64,000 nucleotides of DNA from Candidatus Opimibacter skivensis (GTDB lineage Bacteria; Bacteroidota; Bacteroidia; Chitinophagales; Saprospiraceae), in assembly GCA_016722045.1 (NCBI GenBank), contig JADKGY010000001.1, positions 868,001 through 932,000 on the forward strand, given 5' to 3'. Positions 43,045 to 52,121 of this stretch are shown here, piece by piece. Within the stretch, counting starts at the first letter, position 1, and every line of letters begins with the position of its first letter. Below the pieces are notes generated by a model. The model searched no databases and was not told the origin of the DNA. It saw nothing but the letters and a program-made list of their open reading frames with translations. The position numbers and the translations under genes were made by a program.

Positions 43045-43410
43045 TTACTGTTGATTGGTAACTTCCATCTTTTCTCTTTCCTTAACAAACAGGCGGTTAT
43101 TTTTCCATGCATTTCCTTCAAAGAGGAACGAAATAATAGCCCAGAACAGCAACCCAACAGGTAAAACAACGCTCATCATCAATCCGCGGGCCTCATACTT
43201 CATATGCATGAATTCAAATACAATGAGGTAAGCTTTATATAAACTTCCTGCAATCATTACGGCATTCATGAACACTTTCGGTGCATGGTAGCCTTCGATG
43301 ATATATCCTTTCCCTGTAAGCGCTACAAGTACCTCAACAACGGTGACTGCAGCCAGAATCAGGATGGTTTTTAATGCTATCTTTTTAGAAGCCGTATAAT
43401 CGTGTGACAT
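43045..43410 (-). CDS. Cytochrome c oxidase subunit IV family protein
   Basis: The 121-residue protein has three membrane helices (about 15-32, 45-62, 78-97), with HMKYEARGLMMSVVLPVGLL in the region between the second and third. This is the Bacteroidota form of the small fourth oxidase subunit, which stabilises the complex. It follows the subunit III gene by 52 bases. A 116-base gap separates it from the SCO-like gene downstream. Confidence 0.85.
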   Translation of the reverse strand: MSHDYTASKKIALKTILILAAVTVVEVLVALTGKGYIIEGYHAPKVFMNAVMIAGSLYKAYLIVFEFMHMKYEARGLMMSVVLPVGLLFWAIISFLFEGNAWKNNRLFVKEREKMEVTNQQ

Positions 43411-43462
43411 TGTTATTTTATTTATTCAATCCTAGAATTAAGTTCACTTTCTGATCTAAGTA

Positions 43463-44455
43463 TCAAAGCAGATAGAATACCAGGAATACAAACACCCAAA
43501 CCAAATCCACAAAGTGCCAGTACAATCCTATTTTTTCAACCATCTCATTCTTATTTCGCCGCTTGATGTATATTCCACTGATCACATTGACCATGATAAT
43601 TGTCAGAAAGATAACACCGGAAAAAACGTGAAATCCGTGGAAGCCTGTGATAAAGAAAAATAAAGCACCGAAAGCCTTAGGGCCGAAAGGCTCTGATTTA
43701 ATAAGTCCGGTGTCAACTCCCGAGGAAACAATGTATTTACGGTGGACATATCCACGCTGATCAACAATGGCATCCGGATAATCTCCGGCAGCTGCATATG
43801 AAGGACCTTCATGTTCCTCCCCTTCTGCTGCATGAGTCGGTTCTTTACCTTCAACAGCCTCATGTCCTTCACTTGCTTCAGCAGCAGCTGAGGCAAATGC
43901 AGTCTTGTGAATCAGATAGCTTGTACCCATTTCAAATACCTCGCTGGATTCTTTGCCATTTGCATCAAGATAGATACCTGCCTCAGTATGTCGGCCAAAA
44001 GGGCTTGTTGTGATACTCATATGCTCCTTACCAATCAAAGTCGTCCACTCCCATGCCTGGCATCCTAAAAATCCAGCACCTCCCAGAATAGTAAGTGACA
44101 TCCAAATCACAACTCCCCTTCGATTTTCCCGATGCCCTTCCTGCACAGCTCTAATCATTGTAAAAGAACTGAAGAGAAGTACAAACGTCATCAGCGTCAC
44201 AAACAAAAGAGGGTGATGCGGGCCCAGAATAGGAAATGTACTGAATACATAATCCGGAACAGGCCAGCTCACAGTACTAAATCGCAATGTTCCGTATGCA
44301 ATCAGGAAACCTGCGAATGTAAATGCATCTGAGACAAGGAAATACCAAATCATCAGTTTGCCATAGCCCACTTTAAACGGATATTCCGCGCCTTCCCAAC
44401 TACCGTTTTCGGTACCTGTGTCAGTATGTTTTTTGTCTAATGTATCTGTAGTCAT
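43463..44455 (-). CDS. Cytochrome c oxidase subunit III (long form with soluble insertion)
   Basis: The 330-residue protein shows the subunit III helices LMIWYFLVSDAFTFAGFLIA, LLFVTLMTFVLLFSSFTM, FFITGFHGFHVFSGVIFL and IGLYWHFVDLVWVFVFLVFY. Between helices 4 and 5 there is an insertion of about 115 residues (145-258) rich in Glu, His and Ala (for example SEGHEAVEGKEPTHAAEGEE). The insertion is probably on the outer face and could bind metal or partner proteins. It is one of two adjacent subunit III genes, as often in Bacteroidota. Confidence 0.9.
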   Translation of the reverse strand: MTTDTLDKKHTDTGTENGSWEGAEYPFKVGYGKLMIWYFLVSDAFTFAGFLIAYGTLRFSTVSWPVPDYVFSTFPILGPHHPLLFVTLMTFVLLFSSFTMIRAVQEGHRENRRGVVIWMSLTILGGAGFLGCQAWEWTTLIGKEHMSITTSPFGRHTEAGIYLDANGKESSEVFEMGTSYLIHKTAFASAAAEASEGHEAVEGKEPTHAAEGEEHEGPSYAAAGDYPDAIVDQRGYVHRKYIVSSGVDTGLIKSEPFGPKAFGALFFFITGFHGFHVFSGVIFLTIIMVNVISGIYIKRRNKNEMVEKIGLYWHFVDLVWVFVFLVFYLL

Positions 44456-44469
44456 TATTTAGATGTAGA

Positions 44470-45057
44470 TCATTGAATCAACAAGAATAAGAAAAGATAT
44501 AACCAAAGGAAATCAACAAAATGCCAGTAGTGCAATACAAGTTGAAACCTCCTTCTTCTTTTTTCAGTGGGCTTGTACGTCAATGAGAATGCATTGAGCG
44601 TAGCAACACTGATTGCAAAAAGACCTCCCAAAACATGTGCTGCATGAATACCGGATATCACATAAAAAAAAGAACCACTCGGATTACCATCCAGCGGAAC
44701 GCCTATGTTGTATAATGCCAGCCACCCCTGATATTGAAGTATGATAAATATGATGCCCAGTAAAAGACTTATCGGAAGTGCAATTCTGTACAATCCGGCT
44801 TTGCCTGTATTAAATCCCCAATAACTCAAATGCAAAACCAGACTACTGAGCAAAATAACTCCTGTACTATAAAAGAAAATATCAGGAACTCTGAATTCAA
44901 GCCAGTTGCCTGCCGCATGCCTTACGATATACGCACTGGTGAGGGAACCAAACATCATCACAATGCTCCCCATGGCAATCCACAGCGCAAAGAGAGTGGA
45001 GTTTATCCCTCTCTTCGGTCGATCTATACCACTTGCTAACTGACTATTTGTGTTCAA
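44470..45057 (-). CDS. Cytochrome c oxidase subunit III (short form)
   Basis: The 195-residue protein has five membrane helices and the subunit III landmarks LWIAMGSIVMMFGSLTSAYI, FFYVISGIHAAHVLGGLFA and LVLHYWHFVDFLWLYLFLF. It lies between ctaB and the long subunit III, in the usual Bacteroidota order. The two subunit III proteins probably both enter the complex or form alternative versions. Confidence 0.92.
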   Translation of the reverse strand: MNTNSQLASGIDRPKRGINSTLFALWIAMGSIVMMFGSLTSAYIVRHAAGNWLEFRVPDIFFYSTGVILLSSLVLHLSYWGFNTGKAGLYRIALPISLLLGIIFIILQYQGWLALYNIGVPLDGNPSGSFFYVISGIHAAHVLGGLFAISVATLNAFSLTYKPTEKRRRRFQLVLHYWHFVDFLWLYLFLFLLIQ

Positions 45058-45075
45058 TTTCCTTTAGATTTCAAA

Positions 45076-45975
45076 TTACATACTCCACCATAAAATCATC
45101 AATGCAGCAGGCAAATAAATGAATGATGAAAACATTAATGCCTTCGCGCTATCCTTATCGAATCGTCTGTAAAATGTCCAGGCTCTCCACATAAAATAAA
45201 GGGATAGCAAACCAATTCCTATTGCGCCAAACGATGTAACGAGTCCTGCTGAAAATCCAATGAAGATAACAGGCAAAAGAAGCATAGCATAAATGAATGC
45301 CTGCAATCCTAAACGCGTATCGATCTTGCCGTTTTCGACCGGCAATAGCTTATACCCTGCTCTCTGATATTGATCAAAAGATAAAAAACCGATCGACCAG
45401 AAATGGGGAAACTGCCAAATGAATTGAATGGCAAAAAGAAATAAGCATGCAGGGGTAATCACTCCGTCAAAAGCTATCATGCCTATCATTGCAGGCAATG
45501 CTCCCGGAATAGCTCCTATAACAACTGAAACGGTACTATAACGCTTCAATGGTGTATATAAAAAAGCATATGTCACCAGTGAAACCATCCCTAGAAATGA
45601 TGTAAGTGGATTTAACAATGCAAGTAGAATAATACCCACAAGACAGGTTAACCCCGCAAGTACAACAGCTGATGATGAATTCCATCGACCTGCTGCAAGA
45701 GGTCTATTGGAAGTACGTTCCATCATTTTATCATAATCCGCCTCCAGTATTTCATTTAGAATATTGGCCGAGAAAGTGATCAAAAAACCTCCTGCAGTCA
45801 ATAATAAAAAAGATATGATGTGAAAATTAGTACCAGCCGCGATTAAATAAGCAACAACTGAAGAGAATACGACGAATGAACTCAGGCGGAATTTGACCAG
45901 GAGTTCTAAATCCTGGAGCCAATCCCTGAATGTGATTGAAATCGCCCTTACATGTACATCTTCTCTTCTTTTCAT
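45076..45975 (-). CDS. ctaB: Protoheme IX farnesyltransferase (heme O synthase)
   Basis: CtaB/CyoE adds a farnesyl chain to heme B to give heme O, the precursor of heme A. ANILNEILEADYDKMMERTS (NxxxDxxxD variant), NRPLAAGR, YTPLKRYSTVSVVIGAIPGA and FPHFWSIGFLSFDQYQRAGY are diagnostic. The 299-residue length with about nine helices is normal. The start overlaps the subunit I gene stop by four bases (ATGA). No heme A synthase (ctaA) is in the window. Confidence 0.95.
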   Translation of the reverse strand: MKRREDVHVRAISITFRDWLQDLELLVKFRLSSFVVFSSVVAYLIAAGTNFHIISFLLLTAGGFLITFSANILNEILEADYDKMMERTSNRPLAAGRWNSSSAVVLAGLTCLVGIILLALLNPLTSFLGMVSLVTYAFLYTPLKRYSTVSVVIGAIPGALPAMIGMIAFDGVITPACLFLFAIQFIWQFPHFWSIGFLSFDQYQRAGYKLLPVENGKIDTRLGLQAFIYAMLLLPVIFIGFSAGLVTSFGAIGIGLLSLYFMWRAWTFYRRFDKDSAKALMFSSFIYLPAALMILWWSM

Positions 45976-47831
45976 CCGTGATCCTCCCCTTCGGCTTTTT
46001 CTTTTTCAGTCATTGGTATATGTTGCTGAATAAAATCCTTTTCAGCGTCCTCTTTGCTATAATCATAAGCCCATCTGTGCACCGTCGGTAAATTTCCAGG
46101 CCAATTACCGTGAATTGGCTTGATCGGAGCTGTCCATTCTAAAGTATTCGCGCCCCATGGGTTTTGAGTTGTCATCTTTTTGCCCTTCCAGATACTATAG
46201 AAGAAATTAAATACAAAAAGAATCTGAACACTAAATACAATGATAGCTGCTATGGTTATAAATTGATTCAATCCATGAAAATGGCTAAATGCATCAAATG
46301 TATCAAACCTGTAATACCGACGTGGAACACCAGCCATACCCATATAGTGCATTGGCCAGAATATCGCGTATGCCCCAACAATCGTAACCCAGAAATGAAT
46401 CCTTCCCATGGTTTCATTCATAAACCTTCCATACATTCTGGGGAACCAATGATAAACACCTGCAAACATTCCAAAAAATGCCGCGATGCCCATCACGATA
46501 TGAAAATGAGCAACAATGAAGTACGTATCATGCAATTGTATATCAAGTGCTGAATTGCCAAGAAAAACACCTGTCAATCCACCAGAAATAAACATGGAAA
46601 CAAATCCAATGGCAAATAGCATAGCTGATGTGAAACGAATATTTCCTTTATACAGCGTGGATATCCAGTTAAAAACTTTTACTGCTGAAGGGACAGCAAT
46701 AATCAGTGTGAAAATCACAAAGAAGTTTGAAATAAATGGATTCACTCCTGACATAAACATATGGTGGGCCCATACAAGGAAAGAAAGGAATCCAATCGCC
46801 AGGATAGAATACACCATTGCTTTGTAGCCAAAAATGGGTTTTCTTGAATGAACTGAAAGCACTTCGCTGACAAGTCCCATAGCCGGAAGGATAATAATAT
46901 AAACTTCAGGATGTCCAAGAAACCAGAATAAATGCTGATATAAAATAGGACTACCTCCCACGTTTTCGAGAGCATGTCCATTGACAAATATTTCACTCAG
47001 ATAAAAACTTGTTCCCATCCCACGATCAAACATGAGCAGGAAAAATCCTGATACCAAAACAGGAAAAGATAAAATACCCAGGATAGCTGTCACTAATAAC
47101 GCCCATACCGTCAACGGCATGCGCCACATACTCATACCTTTCGTACGAAGATTTAATACAGTGGTTACGTAATTAATACCTCCCAACAATACAGAAACTA
47201 CAAAGAGTGTGAGACTGACTAACCACATTGTCATCCCTGCCCCGGATCCTGAACTGGCTTCAGGCAGTGCACTCAACGGTGGATAGGCTGTCCACCCACC
47301 TGAAAATGGCCCTGTATTCAAAAACAAGGAAATAAACATGACCACGCTTGCCAGGAAGAAAAACCAATAGGAAAGCATGTTGAGAAATGGTGATGCCATA
47401 TCTCTTGCACCGACCTGAAATGGTATTAACAGGTTTGCAAAAGTTCCACTCAAACCCGCAGTCAATACAAAGAATACGATAATCGTTCCATGCATTGTAA
47501 CAAGTGCGTAGTAAAAATCCGGATTTAGGGAGCCAATACCAGCATCATTGACTGTAATCCATTTTCCTAAAAGTGGTTTCAGCCATGCCACGCTATCATC
47601 CGGAAATCCCAGCTGAAGCCTGAAAATAATACTCATGCTTGCCCCAACAATAGCCCAGAATATACCTGTGATCAGAAATTGCCGTGCGATGATCTTATGA
47701 TCCTGGCTGAAAATATAATGTGTGATAAAATTTGATTGATATTTATCTCCATGAGGATGATCGTGGAAGTGATCATTATACCCCTGCTCCCTTATGAGAA
47801 CGTCGGTTTCATCATGATGTAATTCAGACAT
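45972..47831 (-). CDS. ctaD: Cytochrome c oxidase subunit I (A-type heme-copper oxidase)
   Basis: The 619-residue protein has twelve or more membrane helices and all redox ligands: His114 in VTMHGTIIVFF and His444 of AHFHIVM for the low-spin heme, His307 and the linked Tyr311 in WFLGHPEVYIIIL, His356-His357 in VWAHHMF for CuB and His442 for the high-spin heme. The Glu309 in GHPEVY indicates the A1 subfamily with D and K proton channels. A His-rich N-terminal extension precedes the first helix. It is the catalytic core that reduces O2 to water and pumps protons. Confidence 0.97.
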   Translation of the reverse strand: MSELHHDETDVLIREQGYNDHFHDHPHGDKYQSNFITHYIFSQDHKIIARQFLITGIFWAIVGASMSIIFRLQLGFPDDSVAWLKPLLGKWITVNDAGIGSLNPDFYYALVTMHGTIIVFFVLTAGLSGTFANLLIPFQVGARDMASPFLNMLSYWFFFLASVVMFISLFLNTGPFSGGWTAYPPLSALPEASSGSGAGMTMWLVSLTLFVVSVLLGGINYVTTVLNLRTKGMSMWRMPLTVWALLVTAILGILSFPVLVSGFFLLMFDRGMGTSFYLSEIFVNGHALENVGGSPILYQHLFWFLGHPEVYIIILPAMGLVSEVLSVHSRKPIFGYKAMVYSILAIGFLSFLVWAHHMFMSGVNPFISNFFVIFTLIIAVPSAVKVFNWISTLYKGNIRFTSAMLFAIGFVSMFISGGLTGVFLGNSALDIQLHDTYFIVAHFHIVMGIAAFFGMFAGVYHWFPRMYGRFMNETMGRIHFWVTIVGAYAIFWPMHYMGMAGVPRRYYRFDTFDAFSHFHGLNQFITIAAIIVFSVQILFVFNFFYSIWKGKKMTTQNPWGANTLEWTAPIKPIHGNWPGNLPTVHRWAYDYSKEDAEKDFIQQHIPMTEKEKAEGEDHG

Positions 47832-47842
47832 AATTATATCGT

Positions 47843-49360
47843 TTATTGAGCTATAATTTTTAATTCAGTTCTCCTGTTCTTCTGACGGCCTGCGTCAGTA
47901 TCATTCGTATCTATCGGCTTAGTCTGTCCATAACCAACCGCTGTTAATCTGGAGGCATTGACTCCAAGAGTGACTAAAAAAGACTTCGTGACATCAGCTC
48001 TTTGTTGAGACAGTGTTTTGTTGATCACAGGATCTCCGGTATTATCTGTATGACCTCCAAGTTCAATACGCATAGTCGGATACTTCTTCATGATCTCAGC
48101 CAAATCGTTAAGTTGATATTTTGAATCCGCAGTTAAAGCAGACCCTCCTGATTCAAACTGCACAAAATCCAGTTGTATGGTTTTGAGATCCGGAGCTCCA
48201 GGTGCTGATGGAATTCCGGTATCAACCATAGCCTTGTCAAATGAAAAGTTTAAAGCATCCCGATTTTGTTTTATTTCAAAACCAAGAAGTTTCCCCTTAT
48301 TCGGATCACTATCTTTATTTCTTATGCTGCTCTGATAATATGATTGCTGTTTAGCCAGCCATGCATTGTATTCATCTTCGCTGACGATACGCACGATCCT
48401 TCGCATACTATAATGACTCTTGCCACAAAGTTCCGCACAGGCTAACTCATAATTGAAGTCCTCCCAGAGAAGCGGACTTGCAGGATCATTGGGATCTTTG
48501 TGCACATTATATTCAGGATACTTGCTTAGCTCTTCCCTGTATTCTTCTGTTGTTTTTGTCGGTGTAAAAACAAAATAAGTTGGCAGTCCGGGTACGGCAT
48601 CCATTTTAACTCTGAAGTGAGGAAGGAAAAAACTATGAAGCACATCTCGGGCGATGATCCTCACACGCACTTTTTTGTTAACCGGCAACCAAAGTTCATC
48701 AGGATGAAAATCATCAAAATTCTTTGGGTCTGTCCAGTCCTGTCCAAGTGGATTATCCGCTGATACTTTCTTATAATCTCTTGCGCCTAAAACACCATCT
48801 GCCCCGGGATAACGAAGATGCCATGCAAATTGGTAACCTGTTGCTTCAATTTCCAATATTGAATCATCCGGTTTAATATCCGCCATCACTGTATTCCAAG
48901 CCAGAAGGCCTTTGACTACAAGGTAAGTCATCACCACTGCAGGAATAGCAGACCAGACTATTTCAAGTGTATTATTATGCGACCAATGTGTTGCCTTTGA
49001 ACCTTTGACTCTTTTATATCTGTACGCCAGATAAAAAAGTGCAATATGCGTAAGTACAAATACAATCCCTGTAAAGAAAAGTGTCACATTGAAAAGACTG
49101 TCAAGAGTACCACCATGGGCTGAGGCAGACTTATGTGGTCCATATCCTAACATGTAATTTTTCATCCAATATGCGGAGAGAACCGACAGAATTAAAAAAC
49201 CAATCATGAAAAGCAATAGTGCTCTCCCCTGATTACGGTTACTTCTCAATTCTACCTCTTCTTCTCCGCGAATCCGGGAATAAAGCTCAGTCAGTTTACT
49301 GATCTGAAGTATCACAATAACTAAAAGAGCAATACTTAATAAGATAATCAAAGCGGTCAT
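47843..49360 (-). CDS. ctaC: Cytochrome c oxidase subunit II fused to an OmpA-type peptidoglycan-binding domain
   Basis: The 505-residue protein is a fusion. Residues about 1-110 hold membrane segments, with the subunit II pair near 48-66 and 90-115. Residues about 165-340 are the CuA domain with ligands His242 (DVLHSFFLPHFR) and Cys308, Cys312, His316 and Met319 (CAELCGKSHYSM). After a linker, residues about 393-505 form a complete OmpA C-terminal domain: FVQFESGGSALTADS, IELGGHTDNTGD, LSQQRADVTKSFL, VGYGQTKPI and GRQKNRRTEL. The Asp439 and Arg454 that hold meso-diaminopimelate in OmpA are conserved. The frame is continuous and shows no sign of assembly joining. The CuA face is outside the membrane, so the extra domain lies in the periplasm and probably anchors the oxidase to peptidoglycan. 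Confidence 0.93.
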   Translation of the reverse strand: MTALIILLSIALLVIVILQISKLTELYSRIRGEEEVELRSNRNQGRALLLFMIGFLILSVLSAYWMKNYMLGYGPHKSASAHGGTLDSLFNVTLFFTGIVFVLTHIALFYLAYRYKRVKGSKATHWSHNNTLEIVWSAIPAVVMTYLVVKGLLAWNTVMADIKPDDSILEIEATGYQFAWHLRYPGADGVLGARDYKKVSADNPLGQDWTDPKNFDDFHPDELWLPVNKKVRVRIIARDVLHSFFLPHFRVKMDAVPGLPTYFVFTPTKTTEEYREELSKYPEYNVHKDPNDPASPLLWEDFNYELACAELCGKSHYSMRRIVRIVSEDEYNAWLAKQQSYYQSSIRNKDSDPNKGKLLGFEIKQNRDALNFSFDKAMVDTGIPSAPGAPDLKTIQLDFVQFESGGSALTADSKYQLNDLAEIMKKYPTMRIELGGHTDNTGDPVINKTLSQQRADVTKSFLVTLGVNASRLTAVGYGQTKPIDTNDTDAGRQKNRRTELKIIAQ

Positions 49361-49413
49361 TTGCTATATGGCTTTTAGTACTTCATTCAATTCAATGTCA
49401 GTTTTCATTCAGG

Positions 49414-50628
49414 TTATGTATGATGTGATGCACTTTCCATCAGGTAAGGGTCTCTCCGTGGTACCAAAGAAGCCTTTTCCAAACGTGAAAAAACAAAATA
49501 AAAAAACAGCCCCAGAAATCCGACAAACGTTCCTATCTCCAGGAATCCTGGTATATTAAATCCGGGTACATTGTAAACATCAGGGTGTGCTGTCTGAAGT
49601 ATTCCGGGCTTTAGCATCAAAAAGAAATTAATCCAGTGTGTAAATACAAGAAGGCATGAAATGAACATCAGGGTTCCATATTTTCTCTTCGTATCATTTC
49701 TCAGCAATACGATGAATGGAATAGCGAAATTGCATACGATATTGATGTAAAAAATAACCGGATAATGGTGCAGTCGGATATTGAAATAAATAGTTTCTTC
49801 CGGAATATTTCCATACCAGATCAACATGAATTGTGAAAACCACATGTATGTCCAGAATATACTGAATGCAAATAGATATTTACCTAAATCATGCAAATGT
49901 TCAATCGTCACTAATGGAAAATAGCCCCTGATTTTAAGTGTGATCAGGATAATAATCGTAAGTGCAATCATTGACACCATTAAACTTACTGAAGTCCACC
50001 ATGCATATAGTGTACTGTACCAGTGAGCATCAACCGACATCACCCACAACCAGATCATGGCTGCACTTGAAAAACCAATGAATGGTAATGTTGGTGCTGC
50101 CCATACCCGCATTTTATGTGCTTGTGTAAAATTTGTATCCCCATTCGTATCCTGATCTAATGAAAGGCCACGGAGTTTGAGTGCAAAAAAGATCCAACCA
50201 CCCATGATGATCATTCCACCGAAAGTATACCAGTTCTTATTGAGGAAACTGGATTTACCCGTCAGGACAGGATCTGACGCGACAACTGCTTTGTCCGCCC
50301 ATTGATACAAGTGGTGCCATCCTGCCCAAATGCCTATGGCAATAATCGTCATGAGTACAAATCCGGGAATAAGAAAAAGTGAGAAGGATTCCCATAAACG
50401 TTTAAAGACTGTATACCAGCCAGCCCATGCTGTTATTTTAGCGGCTATCATAAAGAGAGCCATCAATGCAATCCCAGTGAAAAACACAGAATTGTGAAGG
50501 ACATTTGACCAGAAGCGTGTATGCCATTGATCATCACCCATGAACGTAATCAACAGGGAGATGAGGCCAATCAGCATCATGATGCCAAATATTGTTTTTT
50601 GCCTTGTTTCGAATATAAACTGATTCAT
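49414..50628 (-). CDS. actF: Alternative complex III subunit ActF
   Basis: The 404-residue integral membrane protein has about ten helices. It reads like the ActF subunit of quinol:cytochrome c/oxidase oxidoreductase: GWYTVFKRLWESFSLFLIPG, MRVWAAPTLPFIGFSSAAMI, MSVDAHWYSTLYAWWTSVSL and FSIFWTYMWFSQFMLIWYGN. ActF and ActC are the two large membrane subunits (NrfD-like topology). It is the last act gene and lies 53 bases before the oxidase subunit II gene. Confidence 0.92.
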   Translation of the reverse strand: MNQFIFETRQKTIFGIMMLIGLISLLITFMGDDQWHTRFWSNVLHNSVFFTGIALMALFMIAAKITAWAGWYTVFKRLWESFSLFLIPGFVLMTIIAIGIWAGWHHLYQWADKAVVASDPVLTGKSSFLNKNWYTFGGMIIMGGWIFFALKLRGLSLDQDTNGDTNFTQAHKMRVWAAPTLPFIGFSSAAMIWLWVMSVDAHWYSTLYAWWTSVSLMVSMIALTIIILITLKIRGYFPLVTIEHLHDLGKYLFAFSIFWTYMWFSQFMLIWYGNIPEETIYFNIRLHHYPVIFYINIVCNFAIPFIVLLRNDTKRKYGTLMFISCLLVFTHWINFFLMLKPGILQTAHPDVYNVPGFNIPGFLEIGTFVGFLGLFFYFVFSRLEKASLVPRRDPYLMESASHHT

Positions 50629-50652
50629 ATCTGTGTTAGTCGATTCGATTCT

Positions 50653-51549
50653 TTATTTATGTACTTCCATCTTTTGCGGAGTATCCGTACTCTGATCTCC
50701 ATGTGCAACTTCATTGGCAGTGGAATCTTTGACCATTCCGATCATGCCTTTTTTCATTTCCGCTTCCATGGGATCCCATGGCATAGCTTCTTTGTTCAAT
50801 GTATTCAGTGTAGAACTATATTCAAGATTTTTTGCTTTTGCTTCAAGAGATCTTATATAGTGAATCACATCCCATCGTTCTACATAACTCAATTTATCCG
50901 CGTAAGGACCCATCACATTTCTTCCTTTCATGATCGCATGATAAAACCTACCGACATTTGAGTGGACAAAGGTGTCAAGCAGGAAATTGGCAGGAGCTGC
51001 AGGATATACACCTGCCACGATTCCTTTGGCAGGGTCTGCTTCCCTGAGGAGGTATCCTAGTCCATCGCCTTTATCACCGTGACAGATACTACAATATATT
51101 CCATATAGTAATTTTCCCTGTTCAAGCCCTTGCTTGCTGATGGGGAAAGGATTTTGAACTATTTCTTTAGTTGCTCGTGCTCTTTCAGGTTCTGTATCTG
51201 CATAATAATATGGAACACTTCCATTGGGTACATACGCTATCGATCCGTCAGTAAGACCTTCAAAATTGTTCATATCAGCCATTCTCTCAGCTGGGTCAGT
51301 TGCATTGGCCAGAGATACATCTCCTCTTGCTACAGTTCCAGGAACACTTGTCCGAGGCATGGCGAATTTTTTGTATTCTTCTTCAGTACCCCAACGGTTA
51401 TAATAGTAGTAGTCAAATAAATTTGCTTCATAACCCGTAGTATGAACCATATCCGGCATGTATTCATGACCGCGTCGATTGTCCTTTGCAGGAGAACAAG
51501 CGATCAGAGTGACCAGGCATGCCAATATTGTATATGCTGTATACTTCAT
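50653..51549 (-). CDS. actE: Alternative complex III subunit ActE, monoheme cytochrome c lipoprotein
   Basis: The 298-residue protein has a lipoprotein signal (LVTLIACSP, Cys18) and one heme motif GIYCSICHGDKGDG (Cys153, Cys156, His157), with an axial Met probably in GRNVMGPYADKL. ActE passes electrons from the complex to the oxidase or soluble carriers. A long N-terminal part (about 19-130) precedes the heme domain, and a C-terminal extension is typical of Bacteroidota. Three bases separate it from actD. Confidence 0.92.
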   Translation of the reverse strand: MKYTAYTILACLVTLIACSPAKDNRRGHEYMPDMVHTTGYEANLFDYYYYNRWGTEEEYKKFAMPRTSVPGTVARGDVSLANATDPAERMADMNNFEGLTDGSIAYVPNGSVPYYYADTEPERARATKEIVQNPFPISKQGLEQGKLLYGIYCSICHGDKGDGLGYLLREADPAKGIVAGVYPAAPANFLLDTFVHSNVGRFYHAIMKGRNVMGPYADKLSYVERWDVIHYIRSLEAKAKNLEYSSTLNTLNKEAMPWDPMEAEMKKGMIGMVKDSTANEVAHGDQSTDTPQKMEVHK

Positions 51550-51551
51550 AT

Positions 51552-52082
51552 TCAGATCGTCTTCGTTTCTACCAGGCTTGCACCGGTGTTGTTGAAAAAA
51601 TTTCTGAGCTTGTCAACTTCACTATTTTCAAGTCCCCCTGTTTCAAAAGCTATACAGAATTTATCATCCGTGATAGAGGGATGAAGAATAGGATTCATAA
51701 CGCCGGGACCTTGTCCGTTGATGATATAGAAAGTGACCACCATGCCAATTGAAGCAAACAAGACAGTCAGCTCAAAGGTGATGGGAACAAAAGAAAGGAT
51801 CGCCCAATAAGGTTTACCTCCGTAGATCTGTGGCCAATCCCTGGTGTGAATCCAGGTCATGCCAAGAAATGCGGTAAGTGTTCCTGTCAAACCATAGACA
51901 AAACCACCAATATGAATTCTAGACTCTTTCAGATCCAATAATGGATCAAGGCCATGAACAGCAAATGGTGTGTACACATCCATGATCCGGAGATGGTCTT
52001 CATTGGCTTTTATGACTGCAGATTTGAGGATTTCCTCATCATCATACAATCCGAATATTACATTTTTTTCAGGGTGCTTCAT
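51552..52082 (-). CDS. actD: Alternative complex III subunit ActD (DUF3341)
   Basis: The 176-residue protein is the DUF3341 family: IFGLYDDEEILKSAVIKANE, DVYTPFAVHGLDPLL, then two membrane helices (IGGFVYGLTGTLTAFLGMTW and ITFELTVLFASIGMVVTFYI). ActD anchors the peripheral part of the complex to the membrane. It lies in the usual place between actC and actE. Confidence 0.93.
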   Translation of the reverse strand: MKHPEKNVIFGLYDDEEILKSAVIKANEDHLRIMDVYTPFAVHGLDPLLDLKESRIHIGGFVYGLTGTLTAFLGMTWIHTRDWPQIYGGKPYWAILSFVPITFELTVLFASIGMVVTFYIINGQGPGVMNPILHPSITDDKFCIAFETGGLENSEVDKLRNFFNNTGASLVETKTI

Positions 52083-52121
52083 GATTTAATGAATCACTTA
52101 TTTTTATATCGTTTCAATCAA

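Noticed and set aside
45972..47831. cbb3-type oxidase
   Set aside because: GHPEVY with the linked Tyr and a CuA subunit II show an A-type cytochrome c oxidase.
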